Shown here one piece after another: positions 16,347-25,507 of a DNA stretch of 64,000 bases. The stretch is from Bacillota bacterium (lineage in GTDB: Bacteria; Bacillota; Clostridia; Christensenellales; SZUA-584). The notes under the pieces are model-generated. The model made no database searches. It was given only the letters and a program-made list of their open reading frames with translations, and was not told the DNA's origin. The position numbers and the translations under genes were made by a program. Location: the NCBI GenBank assembly GCA_023390815.1, contig JAEWCC010000014.1:6539-70538 (forward strand). The letters run 5' to 3'. Every line of letters starts with the position of its first letter. The stretch's first letter is position 1.

Positions 16347-17591
16347 ATGAAGAGATTACTTGCTATAGGATTGATATTGAGTCTGCTGCTGATGGGCTGC
16401 CAAGGCAACGATGGAGAGCCGTCTGCGCCGACCGCAACGAACGCCACGCCGACTGCGTCAGAGACCGGCACGGTGGAGCCCACTCCGTCGGCGACGACAG
16501 AGAACACCCCGCAATTCAGCGGGCATGATAACACGGAGCTGTCTGTGCTGTTCATCAACGTGGGGTATGGCGATGCGATCCTGATCCAAGTAAATGGAAA
16601 AAATTATATGGTCGACACGGGAGCGAAGGATGCGGTCACGTCGCTTTACCGTGCGCTGACGCTGCAAGGGGTCAGCAAGCTGGACGGCTTGTTTCTGACC
16701 CATACGCATAGCGACCATGTGGGCGGCGCGCAAGCGCTTGCGCAGCGGTGCGAGATCGATACGTTGTATTCAGCGGAAATATCCATGGATAAGAAGAATG
16801 GCGGCAATGTGATTGACGAGCTGGCACAGGAGATCGGACTGTCGCATACGAAGCTCAAAGCGGGCGATATCATCGACATCGGCGACGGCGCTTATTTCGA
16901 AGTACTGGGACCTTTGGTATACAACGGCGACGACGACAATGATAACTCGCTCGTCATGATGCTGCACGCGGGCGGTGTGACGCTGCTGTTGACAGGGGAT
17001 ATGCAGTTTGCGGAGGAGCAAACGCTGCTGGACGCAAACACGGCGCTTAAGACCGACATACTGAAGGTGGGGAACCATGGCAACCCGGACGCAACCTCCG
17101 AGGTTTTTGCCAAGACGGCGGCTCCCGTCTACGCCATGATTTCGACGAGCACGGCGCAGGACGACGATACCCCCAATCCGAGGGTGCTGGACGCGCTGGA
17201 TGGGTCGCAAATTTTCGTAACGCAGGATTATGAATGCGGCATTTTGCTGACCGCAAAGGACGGCAAAGTCGAAATATCGAACCCGGAAGCACCTGCAAAG
17301 ACGGCGGATATTGCAATACAGGAAATCGACAAGGAGATGCAGACGGTCACGCTAATTAACAACGGCGTGGATGCCGACCTCTCGGGATATTTCATCATCT
17401 CGGAAAAGGGCAGCGAGTTCTTTGTATTCCCGCAGGGCGCGATGCTGGCGGCGGGGCAGACACTGACCGTGGCGTGCCGCGGCGGACAGGGCGACTACAT
17501 CTGGGACGACAGCAAAGTGTGGAGCAAGAAGGACGACGAGGCAGGCGCGCTATATGACGCGTACGGAAACGAGCTTTCGCAAAGCTTTTAG
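16347..17591 (+). CDS. ComEC-like metallo-beta-lactamase-fold lipoprotein with lamin-tail domain
   Basis: The ATG at 16347 follows ACGGGGGATTG. The 414-residue product has a lipobox (LLLMGC), a Thr/Pro linker, then an MBL-fold hydrolase (about 68-300) with metal motif THTHSDHVGG, LLTGDMQ and GNHG, arranged as in the ComEC/Rec2 C-terminal domain. Residues about 310-405 look like a lamin-tail domain (VTLINNGVDADLSGYFIIS). Free-standing ComEC-like lipoproteins are common in Clostridia; an extracellular nuclease or phosphodiesterase role is plausible but unproven. It lacks the ComEC membrane channel, so it is not a DNA translocase. Confidence 0.85.
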   Translation: MKRLLAIGLILSLLLMGCQGNDGEPSAPTATNATPTASETGTVEPTPSATTENTPQFSGHDNTELSVLFINVGYGDAILIQVNGKNYMVDTGAKDAVTSLYRALTLQGVSKLDGLFLTHTHSDHVGGAQALAQRCEIDTLYSAEISMDKKNGGNVIDELAQEIGLSHTKLKAGDIIDIGDGAYFEVLGPLVYNGDDDNDNSLVMMLHAGGVTLLLTGDMQFAEEQTLLDANTALKTDILKVGNHGNPDATSEVFAKTAAPVYAMISTSTAQDDDTPNPRVLDALDGSQIFVTQDYECGILLTAKDGKVEISNPEAPAKTADIAIQEIDKEMQTVTLINNGVDADLSGYFIISEKGSEFFVFPQGAMLAAGQTLTVACRGGQGDYIWDDSKVWSKKDDEAGALYDAYGNELSQSF

Positions 17592-18060
17592 GGAATGGCT
17601 GGAATGAGCGGTGACCATAGGAACGGGCCCCCGGAATAAGCGATGGACCGTAGGGGACGGGCTCCCGCACGTCCCGCCTCAAGAATACCGCACTGTACGT
17701 TCGGCAACGGTGAAGGAGCCCGGTGGTGAAAAGCGATGATTTGCGGGGCGACCGGAGGCCGCACCCTACGAGCCGCGACCTGCGGAGTGCAGGCGGAACA
17801 TCGAGCAGCGGTGGTTAATATGACGGTGGCGAAAGCGGAACGGCATACCCATCCTGGGCACAATCGGGGGCTGTTCCCTACGGGGTGCGAAGGAGATGTC
17901 GGGTGACGGCGCAAAACCGCCGGATTCCAATCTATACAATATATGGGCATGGCTGTGTCTGGAAGATCACACAGGTAGTTGTTGGATGCGATTTTTCGAT
18001 AAAAAATTTCATATTTCGAGCCCAAACCGCTGGACAAGTATAGCGGCTTGTGGTATCGTA
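17592..18060. other. Gene-free region with GC-rich palindromic repeat
   Basis: No convincing gene is seen. At about 17648-17675 the string GTAGGGGACGGGCTCCCGCA occurs; its reverse complement recurs at about 60731-60757, so it is a dispersed intergenic repeat. A second GC-rich piece near 17735-17790 resembles the same family. From about 17920 on the sequence becomes AT-rich and leads into the attenuator. Confidence 0.5.
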
Positions 18061-18073
18061 ATTGCAGTAAAAA

Positions 18074-18164
18074 GAGTCCTTTAACCCGGTCCTGTGAGTC
18101 CGGCAAGGTTAAACATTTGTTTTGTTGCGCAAAACGCTGCCTTGCCGAGAGCAAGGCTTTTTTA
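18074..18164 (+). ncRNA. PyrR-binding attenuator leader of the uracil permease gene
   Basis: The leader contains GTCCTTTAAC, then the stem CCGG (18086-18089) with loop sequence TCCTGTGAG and closing CCGG (18100-18103), then CAAGG, which can pair back with CCTT. This matches the PyrR anti-antiterminator of Bacillus pyr genes, including the CNGNGAG loop. A terminator follows: GCCTTGC (18139-18145) with GCAAGGC (18151-18157) and TTTTTT. The bases GGCAAGG after the PyrR stem can pair instead with CCTTGCC of the terminator, giving the antiterminator. High UMP would favour PyrR binding and stop transcription. Confidence 0.85.
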
Positions 18165-18224
18165 ATGCCTTTAGGCCGGATAAGGGAATAGAATTCATGA
18201 AATATTATATCTAGGAGGATATAT

Positions 18225-19682
18225 ATGAACAAGAATTCCGTCATTGGCTACCTGCCCGATGAACGTCCCCCGGCGCTGAAGCTGCTGCTGTACGCTTTGC
18301 AGCAGGTCATCGTCATGTTCCCTGCCACGATCGCGGTCGCGCTGATTACCGGTTTTCAGGTATCGACGACGATTTTCGCGAGCGGCCTCGCAACGCTGTG
18401 CTTTATTCTGATCTCCGGCAAAAAAATTCCGCTATACTACGGTTCCAGTTTTTCTTACTTAACCGCCGTGATCAGCCTGATGACCAGCGAGGCCATTACA
18501 TCCAAGCTGAGCCCCGAGGCGCTCACACAGCTTACCAACTGGCTGAATAAGACCACACCGGTGATGCCCGGCGAAGCCATTGCGTATGCGCAGTTCGGCA
18601 TCATCATGTCCGGTTTTGTATCGATCATCGCGGGCTTGATCGTTCGTGTCTCCGGCAAGAACGGCGTCGAAAAGGTGCTGCCTGCCACGATTACCGGTTC
18701 CATCGCGATGGTGATCGGCCTCACATTAGCCGGCAACGCGATCGGCGACGCCGCGCCCGCAATGGCGGACGGCGCTGCGGTGGCAGGCGTGCTCGGCAGC
18801 AGCTGGGTTTGGGTGGTATCGCTGGCCACGCTGCTTTCCACGATCCTGTTCTCACGGTATCTCAAAGGCTTCCTCGGACAACTGCCCCTGCTGCTCGGCG
18901 CGGCGGTAGGATGCGCAACCGCGGGGATCATCTACTGGGTCGGCGGAGCGGACTTCAACATGTTCCGTGCGATGCCGCCGGAGGCGCTAAGCGCGTCGCT
19001 CTGGTCGGCTGGCCCCATTGCGGTTCCGGCTTTCACGCTGCCCAAGTTCTCTGTTGAAGCGATCCTCGCGATCATGCCGATCGCGATTGCGACGATCCCC
19101 GAATCGACCGCGCACATCTTCCAGCTTGACATCTACGTCAACGATCTCGCTAAGAAGAAGGGTTCCACCAAGGAATATAAGCTCGCGAACATGCTCGACC
19201 GCAACCTGATCGGTGACGGTATCTGCGACATGATCTCCGGCTTCGTCGGCGGTCCCGCAGGCACGAACTACGGCGAAAACATCAGCACGATGGCGATTAC
19301 GCGCGTGTTCTCCATCCCAGTGCTCATCGTGGCGGCAATCATCGCGATGGTGATCTCGTTCTTCACCCCGCTTATCCAGGGCATCTACGCGATCCCGCTG
19401 GGTGTCATCGGCGGTCTCGAGATCTACCTGTTCGGCGCGATCGCTGCGCAGGGTATCGCGATCATGATCGACAAAAAGGTCGACCTGTTCAGCGCGAAGA
19501 ACGTTGCGGTCATCGCGACGATCATGATACTCGGCCTCGGCGGCAAGTACGCGTTCGGCGGCAACATTCCGTTCTTCGGCATACAGGTTCCCTGCATCGC
19601 GGGCGCTGCGATCTTCGGCATACTGCTGAACCTGATCCTCAGCATCGGCGAGAAGCGGAACAAAGAAGCGGCAGCCGAGTAA
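18225..19682 (+). CDS. uraA: Uracil permease (NCS2 nucleobase:cation symporter)
   Basis: The 485-residue protein has an AGGAGGATATAT ribosome site, a typical N-terminal DERPP motif followed by 12-14 hydrophobic segments, and the NCS2 patterns IPLYYGSSFSYL and the central region IAIATIPESTAHI with the substrate-binding Glu. Later GFVGGPAGTNYGENISTMAIT is the family's conserved block. It imports uracil (family members also take xanthine or uric acid). The PyrR-type attenuator directly upstream makes a pyrimidine the likely substrate. Single-gene unit ending in a strong terminator. Confidence 0.88.
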   Translation: MNKNSVIGYLPDERPPALKLLLYALQQVIVMFPATIAVALITGFQVSTTIFASGLATLCFILISGKKIPLYYGSSFSYLTAVISLMTSEAITSKLSPEALTQLTNWLNKTTPVMPGEAIAYAQFGIIMSGFVSIIAGLIVRVSGKNGVEKVLPATITGSIAMVIGLTLAGNAIGDAAPAMADGAAVAGVLGSSWVWVVSLATLLSTILFSRYLKGFLGQLPLLLGAAVGCATAGIIYWVGGADFNMFRAMPPEALSASLWSAGPIAVPAFTLPKFSVEAILAIMPIAIATIPESTAHIFQLDIYVNDLAKKKGSTKEYKLANMLDRNLIGDGICDMISGFVGGPAGTNYGENISTMAITRVFSIPVLIVAAIIAMVISFFTPLIQGIYAIPLGVIGGLEIYLFGAIAAQGIAIMIDKKVDLFSAKNVAVIATIMILGLGGKYAFGGNIPFFGIQVPCIAGAAIFGILLNLILSIGEKRNKEAAAE

Positions 19683-19707
19683 GAACCCTTTGGCTTGATC
19701 TATACGA

Positions 19708-19742
19708 ACGCCCCGTCTGGAGAAACAGACGGGGCGTTTTTG
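19708..19742. terminator. Terminator between convergent genes
   Basis: AACGCCCCGTCTG pairs perfectly with CAGACGGGGCGTT around GAGAAA, followed by TTTT on the plus strand. It sits between the permease and the convergent AIM24-like gene. Confidence 0.9.
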
Positions 19743-19792
19743 CGTTATGGATATGTGTTTATCGAATACTACTGTAAACCGCGAATGGATGC

Positions 19793-20581
19793 TTAGCTTG
19801 ATTTGGGCAGGAACGGAATAAGCTGCTTGGCGAAGCTGGGCAGCGTCATCGTCTGGAGCCAGACCTTGCCGGGGCCGGTGAGCGTGGTTAAGAACAAGCC
19901 CTCGCCGCCGAACAGGATGTTCTTAAAGCCCTTGACCATCTCGGCCTGATACTGCACACTCTCCTCAAACGCTGCGACGTTGCCGGTATCCACCTTGATG
20001 CGCTCGCCCGGGGCCAGCACACGCTCCACCAGGCTGCCGTCGATTTCGAGGAACACGCGGCCAAAGCCCGAAAGACGCTGGAGTATGAAGCCCTCGCCGC
20101 CGAACAGTCCCGCGCCGATGCCTTTGACGACATGCAGGCTTAAGGTAACGGATGGCTGGGCGCAAAGGAACGCCGATTTCTGCGCGATGATGTTGCCGCC
20201 GGTCAGTTCGATGTCGGCGATGCTGCCCGGGAAGGTGCTCGCAATGGTGATCTCCTGACCGGGCGCGGTGGACGTGTAGGTGGCCATGAAGAGAGAGTCG
20301 CCTGAGAGCATGCGCCCGAGGCCTTTCATGAAACCGCCCTGCATGTTGGTCTGCATTTGGATGCCGCCGTCCATCCAGACCATACCGCCCGACTGCGTGT
20401 AGATGCTCTCGCCCGCATCGAGGCGGATGGAGACCGCGGGCAGGTTGCCGCCGAAAATCTTATATTGTAGGGCTTTGGGTGCGTATGATGCGCTCTGCTG
20501 CGGACCGCCGACTTGTGCGCCGCAGTTGCTGCAAAAGCGCGTGCCTTCGGGCTGCTGCGCGCCGCAATTGGGACAGAACAT
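19793..20581 (-). CDS. AIM24 / TIGR00266 family protein with N-terminal zinc ribbon
   Basis: The start at 20581 is set by AGGAGG 9 bases upstream; the product has 262 residues. It begins with a zinc ribbon of CPNCG...CSNCG type (residues 3-24). Residues about 45-255 form a TIGR00266/AIM24 beta-helix-like domain: repeated strands such as AGESIYTQSGGMVWMDG, GLFGGEGFILQRLSG and LFGGEGLFLTTLTGPG. Function in bacteria is poorly known; members are cytosolic and sometimes membrane-associated. No operon partner of clear function. Confidence 0.85.
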   Translation of the reverse strand: MFCPNCGAQQPEGTRFCSNCGAQVGGPQQSASYAPKALQYKIFGGNLPAVSIRLDAGESIYTQSGGMVWMDGGIQMQTNMQGGFMKGLGRMLSGDSLFMATYTSTAPGQEITIASTFPGSIADIELTGGNIIAQKSAFLCAQPSVTLSLHVVKGIGAGLFGGEGFILQRLSGFGRVFLEIDGSLVERVLAPGERIKVDTGNVAAFEESVQYQAEMVKGFKNILFGGEGLFLTTLTGPGKVWLQTMTLPSFAKQLIPFLPKSS

Positions 20582-20648
20582 AAATGTACCTCCTGATTGG
20601 TTTGGATACATTCAATATAGCATGAGGGAGAGGGAATGTATACCAACA

Positions 20649-21014
20649 TCATTCCTGTGCGGAACGGGTGTTTTCCTGCGCCAGCCGCTTTAGATGCTTC
20701 TCCACCACGACGAGGGGCGCGATGAGTGCGGCGAACGAGAACGGCAGCAGGCAGAGGCTCAAAATCTCCGGCGGCAACGGGACAAGCAGCTTGGCGACGA
20801 CCGCAAAGACGACCAGCACGGGGCCGGTGCGCAGGCTGATGCGGCCATAAACCTTATGCGCCTCGTCCCACATGGCTTGAGAGGACATGGAGCGCGTAGT
20901 GCGGTAGCCGTAGAGCATGTTTATGCGGCGTGGCGGGCGCAGCGTGAACAGCAGCCCGATTACCACGACCGCGAGGGGAATGAGCAGGTCAGCGACCCAG
21001 AAGAAAACGTCCAA
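20649..21014 (-). CDS. SdpI-family membrane protein
   Basis: This 121-residue protein has three hydrophobic helices and the SdpI signature INMLYGYRTTRSMSSQAMWD between helix 1 and 2. SdpI proteins give immunity to the SdpC toxin in Bacillus, but short relatives like this one occur widely without sdp genes. A TTG at 21014 with GGAGG 10 bases upstream is the probable start; no better start is seen. It follows the methyltransferase gene by 17 bases and is probably co-transcribed with it. Confidence 0.75.
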   Translation of the reverse strand: MDVFFWVADLLIPLAVVVIGLLFTLRPPRRINMLYGYRTTRSMSSQAMWDEAHKVYGRISLRTGPVLVVFAVVAKLLVPLPPEILSLCLLPFSFAALIAPLVVVEKHLKRLAQENTRSAQE

Positions 21015-21031
21015 GAAGCAATGACCTCCGA

Positions 21032-21832
21032 TTATTTCACGCCGATGCGCATGCGATAGTTAAAGTCGATGCGGAACTCTTCCGCGCCGTAGATTTCGGT
21101 TACCGCTTCGCGGTAGCGGCTGATCTGGGGCAGGATGCGCTCGGGGAAGGCTTTAAGCACAGCCTGCAGGCCGCCTTGGCTCAGCGCGAGGCCGACAAGG
21201 CGCTCCGCGTTGCAGCGCTCCGCGTTGGAGAAGAGGAGCTCCCGCGCGTAGCGGAAGTGACCGCTTTGCGCGATATTACCGAGGTGGCCTTCCTTAGCCC
21301 ACTTGACGCTGGCGCTTTGCAGCGAAGGTTCTGCGTCTTCGATGCCCTCAACTTCGCTGATCAGACGCTCATAGGCCATCTCGGCTTCGAGACCGCAGAC
21401 GGGCGGCCAGTCGCAATCGACCGTGGCAAAAACACCGCCGGGGGAGAGGATACGGCTGACTTCCGCGAGCGTGGAGGCGGGCTCCATCCAGTGGAACGAC
21501 TGCGAGCAGACGATGGCGTCGGCGCAGGCGCTTTGAAGCCCCGTGTCGTGCGACCAGGCCTGAACGAAGGAGATGCCCGGCGACTGCTTGGCGCGCGCGA
21601 CGGCGAGCATATCGGGGCTTGGCTCTACGCCGACCACCTCTTTGCAATGCCCTGCCCAGATCAGCGTAGAAAGACCGGTGCCGCAGCCCATGTCCACCAC
21701 GAGGCCGGGCTGCCTCCCGAGATAAATCCCGATGAGCTCGACTACCCGCTGCGGCATTTGCGGCCGCGCAAGCTCGTAAAGCTCCGCAAACCCCATAAAT
21801 CGCTGCGCGTTCTTCTCGTCTTCCCGTACCAT
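21032..21832 (-). CDS. Class I SAM-dependent methyltransferase
   Basis: AAAGGAGGAATTGCC places the start at 21832; the frame runs open far upstream but without sites. The 266-residue protein has the SAM-binding motif VVDMGCGTGLST (about 44-55), acidic motif VVGVEPSPDML, and AIVCSQSFHWMEPASTLAEV with the HW typical of Methyltransf_11 family enzymes. RILSPGGVFATVDCDWPP follows. Substrate unknown; similar proteins are annotated as trans-aconitate or small-molecule methyltransferases. First gene of a pair with the SdpI-like gene. Confidence 0.85.
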   Translation of the reverse strand: MVREDEKNAQRFMGFAELYELARPQMPQRVVELIGIYLGRQPGLVVDMGCGTGLSTLIWAGHCKEVVGVEPSPDMLAVARAKQSPGISFVQAWSHDTGLQSACADAIVCSQSFHWMEPASTLAEVSRILSPGGVFATVDCDWPPVCGLEAEMAYERLISEVEGIEDAEPSLQSASVKWAKEGHLGNIAQSGHFRYARELLFSNAERCNAERLVGLALSQGGLQAVLKAFPERILPQISRYREAVTEIYGAEEFRIDFNYRMRIGVK

Positions 21833-22019
21833 GGCAATTCCTCCTTTACGCCCCACTATATCACACCGCGCGCGGCGGGAAAAGAGGCGCATTTCCCTGT
21901 TGCCGTCGGGTGGGTCATGATATTGTATATGCGGCTGTTCCCATGATGCTGCGAGATTTGCGGCAAAATCCATAAGGACATAAGACCTGCTCATCGGATT
22001 CGAGTACAGCAATTGGCGG

Positions 22020-22129
22020 GATAACCCCTCCGTCCGCGCGCCGGACACAGCCCGGACGCGCGGCCACCTCCCCTTGCAGGGGAGGCTATCACAACCCTGA
22101 CAACGATGCCCCTGCATGGGGCATTTTTT
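22020..22129. repeat. Degenerate palindromic repeat and terminator at the edge of the AT-rich island
   Basis: CCACCTCCCCTTGCAGGGGA at about 22067-22086 resembles the 3' end of the dispersed palindromic repeat found at 26.2 and 56.5-56.8 kb. Immediately after it, ATGCCCC (22106-22112) and GGGGCAT (22118-22124) with TTTTTT form an intrinsic terminator. Base composition changes abruptly from GC-rich to AT-rich just beyond, at about 22130. Confidence 0.6.
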
Positions 22130-22145
22130 GTTTTTATGGGAGATA

Positions 22146-22174
22146 TTGTAGAAATGGGACGAGGGTGATATGAT
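22146..22174 (+). promoter_or_regulatory. Promoter of the Hachiman-like pair
   Basis: TTGTAG (22146-22151) and TATGAT (22169-22174) lie exactly 17 bases apart, about 50 bases before the first start codon. Confidence 0.6.
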
Positions 22175-22226
22175 AAAAGTTAAGGTAAATATAGTCTAAT
22201 ATACTTGTTAAATTCGGAGATAAAAA

Positions 22227-23024
22227 ATGATTACTAGCTCTCCTTTCGTATGTTCAGAATACAACATATCTGCGAATTTGCATCTTGCTGTAATTGACTT
22301 CGAACATTTGAATGGCACAATTAAAGAAGTTCTAGATAATAACTTTGTTCTTATTTGTGAGGGTAGATCTTGCTCGTCTTTATCTACCGTAAAACAACAG
22401 GTTAACACTTTATATACTGGAAAAAATGAGACTTGGATTATGGGTGCTACAGCTGAGTTTTTTATTCATTTATATATTTCTCTATCCGGATTTAAGCAAG
22501 AGTGTCTTTTTCTAAATTTGGAAGAAGGTTCTATTAAAAAAGGCTTTGATGGGTATTATTCTTATAATGGAAATGAGTGGTTAATGGAAAGCAAGGCTGG
22601 TTCCATTCTAACGAAGGATAATACGCATGTAAATAAGGTTGAAAAAGCAATGGAAGATTTAGAGGATAAAGTGATGGGTAGGGTTTGTCCGGGGAAAAGT
22701 GGTGTTCCAAATAACCCATGGAAAAACGCATATTCCCATGCAAGCCATTATGACGTAGGAGCATCAGAAAAAATCAGAAAAAACATAAAAACGTTATCAG
22801 ATGATTTTATTAATGGGATATTTTATTCAATAGAAAAGTTCAATACTATGCCTTGCGGTACTTTATTTTTAACTGGCATCTGGGATCCACCGCAACATAA
22901 AGACATACTTGAAGAGCTAAAAGATGTAACAGATAAGTTAAAAGGGAAAGATATTTATGTCATATGTGTAACTCATAAATCGGTTGATTTATTCTTAGAT
23001 TACTTAAAGCAGGATTTAAAATGA
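22227..23024 (+). CDS. hamA: HamA-like (DUF1837) PD-(D/E)XK nuclease, Hachiman-type defence effector
   Basis: The 265-residue protein starts at an ATG with CGGAGA upstream. The centre holds a restriction-nuclease core: Glu77 in GATAEFFIHL, Asp108 in KKGFDGYYS, and Glu121/Lys123 in EWLMESKAG, matching the D...ExK active site and the GxDG...W..ESK arrangement of HamA/DUF1837 proteins. The C-terminal part (KGKDIYVICVTHKSV) looks like the closing beta-alpha unit. No signal peptide or membrane helix. It overlaps the helicase gene by four bases (ATGA). In Hachiman systems HamA cuts DNA when HamB senses damaged or phage DNA. The family call is by motif and gene pairing, not a database search. Confidence 0.65.
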   Translation: MITSSPFVCSEYNISANLHLAVIDFEHLNGTIKEVLDNNFVLICEGRSCSSLSTVKQQVNTLYTGKNETWIMGATAEFFIHLYISLSGFKQECLFLNLEEGSIKKGFDGYYSYNGNEWLMESKAGSILTKDNTHVNKVEKAMEDLEDKVMGRVCPGKSGVPNNPWKNAYSHASHYDVGASEKIRKNIKTLSDDFINGIFYSIEKFNTMPCGTLFLTGIWDPPQHKDILEELKDVTDKLKGKDIYVICVTHKSVDLFLDYLKQDLK

Positions 23025-25438
23025 ATGAATACAAAGAAATCCATGAACTCAATGAAATAGAGCATTATTCTAGTATCATGGAAAAATTAACAGTCAATCC
23101 GCAATTGTTAACGAGTGCTGAAAAAACATTTATTCTAACTTGCGCTATAATTCTAATAAAGAAGTTTGAAAAAGACAGACGTTGTACATCTTATATGGAA
23201 CTCGCATATTATATTATACTTAAATACTCATTAAGCTTTTCAGATTACGAACCATTATATGACTTTAGTGTAAATGTGGGATTTTATCCAATAGCTCAAT
23301 CGATTACTTCAAGAGGATTAATTTCATTTGATAATATACCGTTTTCACTATTACCCCATAAGATAAGTTCTGAATATGCAAATGATTTGATTATTGAAAC
23401 TTTGGAGCAAAAAATTACTAGAAACAGGATAATTGCATCTTCAGATAAGGAGATAAGTTATATTGCTCCTACATCGTTTGGAAAAAGCAGTATAATTATT
23501 GATCATATAGTTGCAAATAAAGATAAAGCAAAACGAATAGGGATTATTGTTCCAACTAAATCACTATTAATGCAAACCTATCGCTCAATACGGAAGGCAA
23601 AATTAGGCTATAAAATTTTAATACATGATGAAATGTTTAACGGTGAACAAAGCTTTATTGCGATCTTTACACAAGAAAGGGCACTTAGGTTACTTGATAA
23701 ACATAATATCTTTTTTGATACACTCTATATTGATGAAGCGCATCGTTTGCTAGAAGAAGATTCACGTTCGATCTTATTATCACGACTAATAAAAATTAAT
23801 CGTTTAAGAAACAAAGAATCTATAACGGTATATTTATCGCCTTTAATCTCTAATACTGAAAACCTCAAGGTTTTTTCTGCTCAAAATATTTTTGAGCAGC
23901 GGATCACATTTAACATAAAAGAACCGGAATACTATGAATATAGACTAGACGGAGATGTTTTAAAATACAATCGATTTGTAGATAGATTTTTTAAGATAGG
24001 CTATAGCCCTAATATCTTTGATTATATTAATAATAATAGCACAGAGAAAACATTTTGTTATCTTTATTCTCCTAGAAAGATAGAGAAATTCGCAAAAGAA
24101 CTTTCATCTAATCTCGAAGAATTAGAGATAACAGAGGGTATTAAAGAAATTATAGGTAGCCTTAGAAGATATGTTCACGAAGACTTTTATGAAATTGAAT
24201 ACATACAAAAAGGGATTGTATATTTACATGGTAAACTGCCAGATAACGTTAAGGATTATTTAGAGTATAAATTCAATGGACTTTCAGAAATCCATTTTCT
24301 TATTGCTAATAAAGTGATTCTTGAAGGTATAAACTTACCAATTGATTCTCTATTTATTCTGAATGGCACAAAACTAAACGAAAAAGAGTTAACAAATTTG
24401 ATTGGAAGAGTAAATAGACTAGACCAAATTTTTGGCGAGGGGAGTCAACTTAAAAAATTGCTGCCCGTTGTTCATTTTGTTAATCATCAAGAATACAATA
24501 GAAAAAATAGTAAACTCGAAAATAAAATTAGGTTATTAAAAACCGGGGTTTTTCATGATGATGTTAATAATCCGATATTAACCTCATTTAATTTCAAAAG
24601 TATAGGAGAAAAAAAGATAAAAAAATTTGAGCAAATAATTGCTGATGAAGCGGCCTTTTTTACAGTACCCAAAGGTCCTGTTGAAGAATTGAAACGGAAG
24701 ATGATTTCACTTGGAATGAATACGATTTATTCAATAAATGATAATATGTGCGTGACAATTTATAAAAATATAACAGAATTGATGATGCATCCCAAGCTTG
24801 ATGAAGTTCATTTTCTCGATAAACTTAGTTATTTGTTTATAAAGAATCTCACAGGAGAAATTATTGATAAAGAATTTTTACGCTTGAAAAATGAAAAAGC
24901 TATCGCTTATTATAAAATGTTTTTTGATAACAGAAAAAATTCTTTAAAAGAAAATATAACTCTTGAAGTTAAATATTTTTATCGCCGGATTGAAACAGGT
25001 GATAGCCTAATGTATATAGGCGAAAGCTTTGGAGAGATGCCCTATGCTTCAGAAGGGAGAGGGGCTTATAATAATGTATATATCAATTTAAGTACAATGA
25101 GCAGGAAGCAATTAGTTAATATTGCAGTAATTAAACAAAAACTCGAGCAGGATTTTGTAAGCTATAAACTTCATATGTTTTTCCAGCTAATGTTTGATTA
25201 TGGCCTACTATCTAAAGATGAATATAATAATATTATCTATGGATCAACTGATCCTCAAAAATTACAGTTAGTAAAGATGGGACTAACTATTAACCTTATT
25301 AATCGCTTGGATAAAGATGGACAATTAGAGAACATAATGATTGATGATAATAACAACCTATATGGAAACTATAAACTTGAAGAATACAAGAGACAGGCGG
25401 ATGATTTTTATCGGTTTGAGCTTAGCAAGTTCTTGTAA
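23021..25438 (+). CDS. hamB: HamB-like superfamily 2 (Ski2-type) DEAH-box helicase, Hachiman-type partner
   Basis: The 805-residue protein has a ~135-residue N-terminal helical region and then an SF2 helicase core: motif I APTSFGKS with Lys155, Ia IIVPTKSLLMQ, motif II DEAH (238-241), motif III-like VYLSPLIS, motif IV KTFCYLYSPRKIE, motif V ANKVILEGINLPID and motif VI NLIGRVNRL near residue 458. About 330 residues follow with no recognised domain. The set and spacing fit Ski2-like helicases such as HamB. It is translationally coupled to the nuclease gene. Codon use is strongly AT-rich, unlike all flanking genes, which points to horizontal gain. Confidence 0.75.
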   Translation: MNEYKEIHELNEIEHYSSIMEKLTVNPQLLTSAEKTFILTCAIILIKKFEKDRRCTSYMELAYYIILKYSLSFSDYEPLYDFSVNVGFYPIAQSITSRGLISFDNIPFSLLPHKISSEYANDLIIETLEQKITRNRIIASSDKEISYIAPTSFGKSSIIIDHIVANKDKAKRIGIIVPTKSLLMQTYRSIRKAKLGYKILIHDEMFNGEQSFIAIFTQERALRLLDKHNIFFDTLYIDEAHRLLEEDSRSILLSRLIKINRLRNKESITVYLSPLISNTENLKVFSAQNIFEQRITFNIKEPEYYEYRLDGDVLKYNRFVDRFFKIGYSPNIFDYINNNSTEKTFCYLYSPRKIEKFAKELSSNLEELEITEGIKEIIGSLRRYVHEDFYEIEYIQKGIVYLHGKLPDNVKDYLEYKFNGLSEIHFLIANKVILEGINLPIDSLFILNGTKLNEKELTNLIGRVNRLDQIFGEGSQLKKLLPVVHFVNHQEYNRKNSKLENKIRLLKTGVFHDDVNNPILTSFNFKSIGEKKIKKFEQIIADEAAFFTVPKGPVEELKRKMISLGMNTIYSINDNMCVTIYKNITELMMHPKLDEVHFLDKLSYLFIKNLTGEIIDKEFLRLKNEKAIAYYKMFFDNRKNSLKENITLEVKYFYRRIETGDSLMYIGESFGEMPYASEGRGAYNNVYINLSTMSRKQLVNIAVIKQKLEQDFVSYKLHMFFQLMFDYGLLSKDEYNNIIYGSTDPQKLQLVKMGLTINLINRLDKDGQLENIMIDDNNNLYGNYKLEEYKRQADDFYRFELSKFL

Positions 25439-25484
25439 GGTGTATGCCGTTCTGATGTCGAAGTCTTCTTCGCCGCAATAATCC

Positions 25485-25507
25485 AGAGCCTATCCCGGCT
25501 CTCTTTT
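25485..25507 (+). terminator. Terminator after the defence pair
   Basis: AGAGCC (25485-25490) pairs with GGCTCT (25497-25502), followed by CTTTTAA. It also overlaps the end of the VOC remnant on the other strand. Confidence 0.6.

Noticed and set aside
17896..18084. 62-codon open frame upstream of the uracil permease
   Set aside because: It overlaps the start of the PyrR leader, has no similarity or coding signature, and only chance open length.
20649..21014. Sdp toxin-immunity operon
   Set aside because: Only a short SdpI-like membrane protein is present; no sdpA, sdpB or sdpC homologue is nearby.
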